This document shows positions 62,119-64,000 of a DNA stretch of 64,000 nt, in pieces. The notes below the pieces were generated by a model. The model was given only the letters and a program-made list of their open reading frames with translations, had not been told where the DNA came from and ran no database searches. A program made the translations under genes and the position numbers. The first letter of the stretch is position 1. Each line of letters begins with the position of its first letter. Source of the DNA: Roseobacter cerasinus (GTDB lineage: Bacteria; Pseudomonadota; Alphaproteobacteria; Rhodobacterales; Rhodobacteraceae); contig NZ_BLIV01000002.1 in assembly GCF_009811755.1 (NCBI RefSeq), positions 692,091 to 756,090 on the forward strand, written 5' to 3'.

Positions 62119-63911
62119 CGTCAACTGAAACCTATCGGGACGAAGCCTGGATCGAAGCTGCCGACAAAGCGACCATGCAGGTGGCCATCGGCAGTGCCAT
62201 GCTTGTTCCTTTTTCAGTCATGGCGGCTTGGATTGCTGGAAACGCCCTGCTGGCGGTGGCGCTGGTGGCTGCGATCTTCGCGGGTATGGCCTTTCTTGGC
62301 GCCCGTTTCTCTGGCCGGGCAGGCAGGGTGCTGGCCGCGATTGGCCTTGTTGGTCAGGCGATCTGCATCACGGCGGCCTTGGCCGGCCACCCCTGGCAGC
62401 TTGATGGGCACATGTTGTTCTTCGCCTTGCTGGCGGTTTGCATGATTATGTCGGAGCCGGTGGCAATCCTCGCTGCCGCTGCTGCAATCGCTGTTCACCA
62501 CCTTGGCCTGTCGCTGGCGCTGCCGGCCCTGGTCTATCCATCGGTAGAGCTCTGAGCGAATCTTCAGCGCACAGCGCTTCATGGGGTGATCGTGGTGGTC
62601 GAAGCTGCCGTGCTTTGGGTGGCACTAAGAAGTCGAAACCGGGCATATCAGCAAACTCTGGCCAAGAATATGCAGATTGCGGCGTCCGCTGAAGAGACGC
62701 GTGAAGCGCTGGAGCGCGCGGAAGCATCACGTGGCGAGGCCGAAGAGGCGCTTGCCGCCGCGAATACTGCGCAGCAAGAAGCGTTTGAAGCCCGTACCTT
62801 GGCAGAACAGGAGACCCAGAACGCCATTGAAGCGGACCGGAAGGCGCGTGAAACAGAAGAGGCTGAACGCGAGGCGCGCTCCAAGATCGAAGCAGAGCAG
62901 AATCATGTGGTTGACACTCTTCGACATGCGCTCAAGGCGCTTTCGGAAGGTGATTTGTGTGAGCAGATCGACGATCCGCTGCCTGAGAAATATGAAGATC
63001 TGCGCAATGACTTCAACAGCGCCGTGTCGGCGCTGCGCGAGGCTATGACCGTCGTGCAGCAGAACGCCGGTACCATCATCGACGATGCGGCTGCCATCGA
63101 GAGCGCGGCGGACACGCTGGCCAAGCGGACGGAGTCGCAAGCCGCGACCCTGGAAGAGACGACGGCTGCGATATCCCAGATCGCGACCAATTCATCGAAC
63201 ACAGCGGAGAACGCGCAGCAGGCGAATGATGCGGTCAGCACCGCACGCAGCAAAGCCGGATCGTCAGATGAGATTGTGCAAAAGGCCGTCACCGCCATGT
63301 CGGAGATCGAAGCGTCTTCAGATCAGATCTCGAAGATCGTCGGTGTGATTGAAGACATTGCCTTTCAGACCAATCTGCTGGCCTTGAATGCCGGTGTCGA
63401 GGCAGCGCGGGCCGGTGAGACTGGACGGGGCTTTTCAGTGGTGGCCTCCGAGGTCCGGGAGTTGGCGGGCCGGTCGTCCGAAGCCGCCCGCGAGATCGGT
63501 GTGCTGATCGAGTCCAGTGGCAAACAGGTTGCGAACGGTGTTGCTTTGGTCAATGAGACCGGAACGGCGCTGCAGAGCATCAGCGAAGCCGTCGAAAACA
63601 TTGACAGCCTGGTGTCCGTGATTGCCTCGGCAGCTCAGGAACAGTCTCTTAGCATTTCGGAATCCAACGCTGCCATGCGGCAGCTGGACGAGGTGACGCA
63701 ACAAAACGCGGCGATGTTTGAGGAAACGAACGCTGTCACGCAATCTCTGGCGCAGCAGTCCGAGAGTTTGAAACAGGCCATGTCGCGCTTCTCCATCGGC
63801 GCGGCGGCACGCATGTCGGCAAATGGCACAGCACCCGCACCTGCGAGTGTTCGGAAGGCTGCAACACCTTCATTGACCTGCTCCCCTGAAATGTCCTCGA
63901 ATTTTGGTTAG
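62115..63911 (+). pseudogene. Methyl-accepting chemotaxis protein, split by an in-frame TGA and cut by an IS
   Basis: One continuous frame of 599 codons, interrupted by TGA at 62553-62555. Before it, 146 codons encode a membrane sensor with about five helices (IGSAMLVPFSVMAAWIAGNA through LGLSLALPALVYPSVEL). After it the same frame continues [20 protein letters not shown], a further helix, a charged coiled coil, and the MCP signalling domain with the hairpin tip [20 protein letters not shown] and [21 protein letters not shown] downstream GTG at 62586 could start a sensor-less soluble 441-residue fragment. The last dozen residues ([11 protein letters not shown]) are encoded by the IS3-type end beginning at about 63874, so the native C-terminus is lost. 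Probably non-functional as a receptor unless the TGA is read through. Confidence 0.72.
62553..62555 (+). other. In-frame TGA inside the chemoreceptor gene
   Basis: Single stop codon between ...YPSVEL and [10 protein letters not shown]... Both flanks are in the same frame and read as one chemoreceptor. A CGA, TGG or GGA codon mutated to TGA, or a sequencing error, would explain it. No selenocysteine insertion element is apparent next to it. Confidence 0.75.
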
Positions 63912-64000
63912 CCTGTTCTCCAACTGAGGAGACAGACGATGAAGAGAAGCCGTTTCAGCGAAGAACAGATCATTGGCATTCTGAAAGAGCACCAGGCTGG
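63874..64000 (+). mobile_element. Left end of an IS3-family insertion sequence, truncated by the window
   Basis: TGACCTGCTCCCCTGAAATG at 63874 has the look of an IS3-family terminal repeat (starting TGA and C/G-rich), and a transposase OrfA begins 65 bp inside it. The element runs off the right edge, so the second end and any target duplication cannot be seen. Confidence 0.65.
63939..64000 (+). CDS. IS3-family transposase OrfA (partial)
   Basis: The first 20 codons, MKRSRFSEEQIIGILKEHQA followed by G, match the start of the helix-turn-helix OrfA of IS3-family elements. TGAGGAGA lies upstream of the ATG as a ribosome-binding site. The DDE catalytic part (OrfB) would be outside the window. Confidence 0.85.
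   Translation, partial: MKRSRFSEEQIIGILKEHQA

Noticed and set aside
62553..62555. TGA as a possible selenocysteine codon
   Set aside because: The position lies just after a membrane helix with no redox role in chemoreceptors, and I see no selenocysteine insertion stem-loop right after it; a nonsense mutation is simpler.

Overview
The window reads as a chromosomal segment of a high-GC alphaproteobacterium of the order Rhodobacterales, most likely the Roseobacter group. Supporting signs are a VPLPA-type C-terminal sorting signal, a MipZ-like ATPase, DUF599 and DUF1523 membrane proteins, a TRAP transporter next to an aerobic benzoyl-CoA (box) pathway, a GT14/DUF5928 glycosyltransferase paired with a sulfotransferase, and glcDEF. 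No rRNA, tRNA or CRISPR array was seen. Family assignments come from reading motifs and from memory of the families; no database search was run.

Layout. 1-12.9 kb: the N-terminal two-thirds of a chemoreceptor, small membrane proteins, a scar where ohr and ohrR are fused by deletion, a creatinase, succinate-semialdehyde dehydrogenase, Hsp20, a secreted trypsin-like protease, the glcDEF glycolate oxidase operon and a DUF599 protein. 12.9-18.2 kb: a HIT protein, a divergent glycosyltransferase/sulfotransferase pair, and a lower-GC secreted metzincin with four Cys-pair repeats. 18.3-30 kb: a LacI-regulated uptake and catabolic locus. It has a complete peptide-type ABC transporter, a second orphan paralogous binding protein, a beta-propeller lactonase, an alpha/beta hydrolase and a ketopantoate reductase-like enzyme. 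The same palindrome, GTTATCGATAAC, lies in both divergent intergenic regions. 30-37 kb: DinB, YHS and TetR proteins, OpgG, and a class III adenylate cyclase-TPR protein overlapping a GNAT acetyltransferase gene.

37-41.8 kb holds the most unusual locus: a leftward operon of YcaO (ATP-dependent amide-backbone activator), TfuA (translationally coupled), an HExxH metallopeptidase, and a protein ending in tandem GGKAYS repeats whose codons vary while the peptide is kept. It looks like a RiPP-type or protein-modification system with a candidate repeat substrate. It is followed by a lower-GC patch with a gene decayed by several frameshifts.

44.3-56.5 kb: an aromatic-acid module with TRAP dctPQM, benzoate-CoA ligase, alpha/beta hydrolase, DUF309, boxC, boxB, a 47-residue Cys-rich protein, boxA, boxR and a 3-hydroxyacyl-CoA dehydrogenase C-terminal-like protein. 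TGCA-N6-TGCA, the operator type I recall for BoxR/BzdR regulators, precedes the ligase gene. The module ends at a 16-bp perfect hairpin. No boxD (semialdehyde dehydrogenase) is in the window. 56.5-64 kb: a third family 5 binding protein, RidA, a DinB operon with a 39-codon ORF, a VPLPA-anchored spondin-like protein, MipZ, and a chemoreceptor gene split by an in-frame TGA and apparently cut at its 3' end by an IS3-family element that runs off the window.
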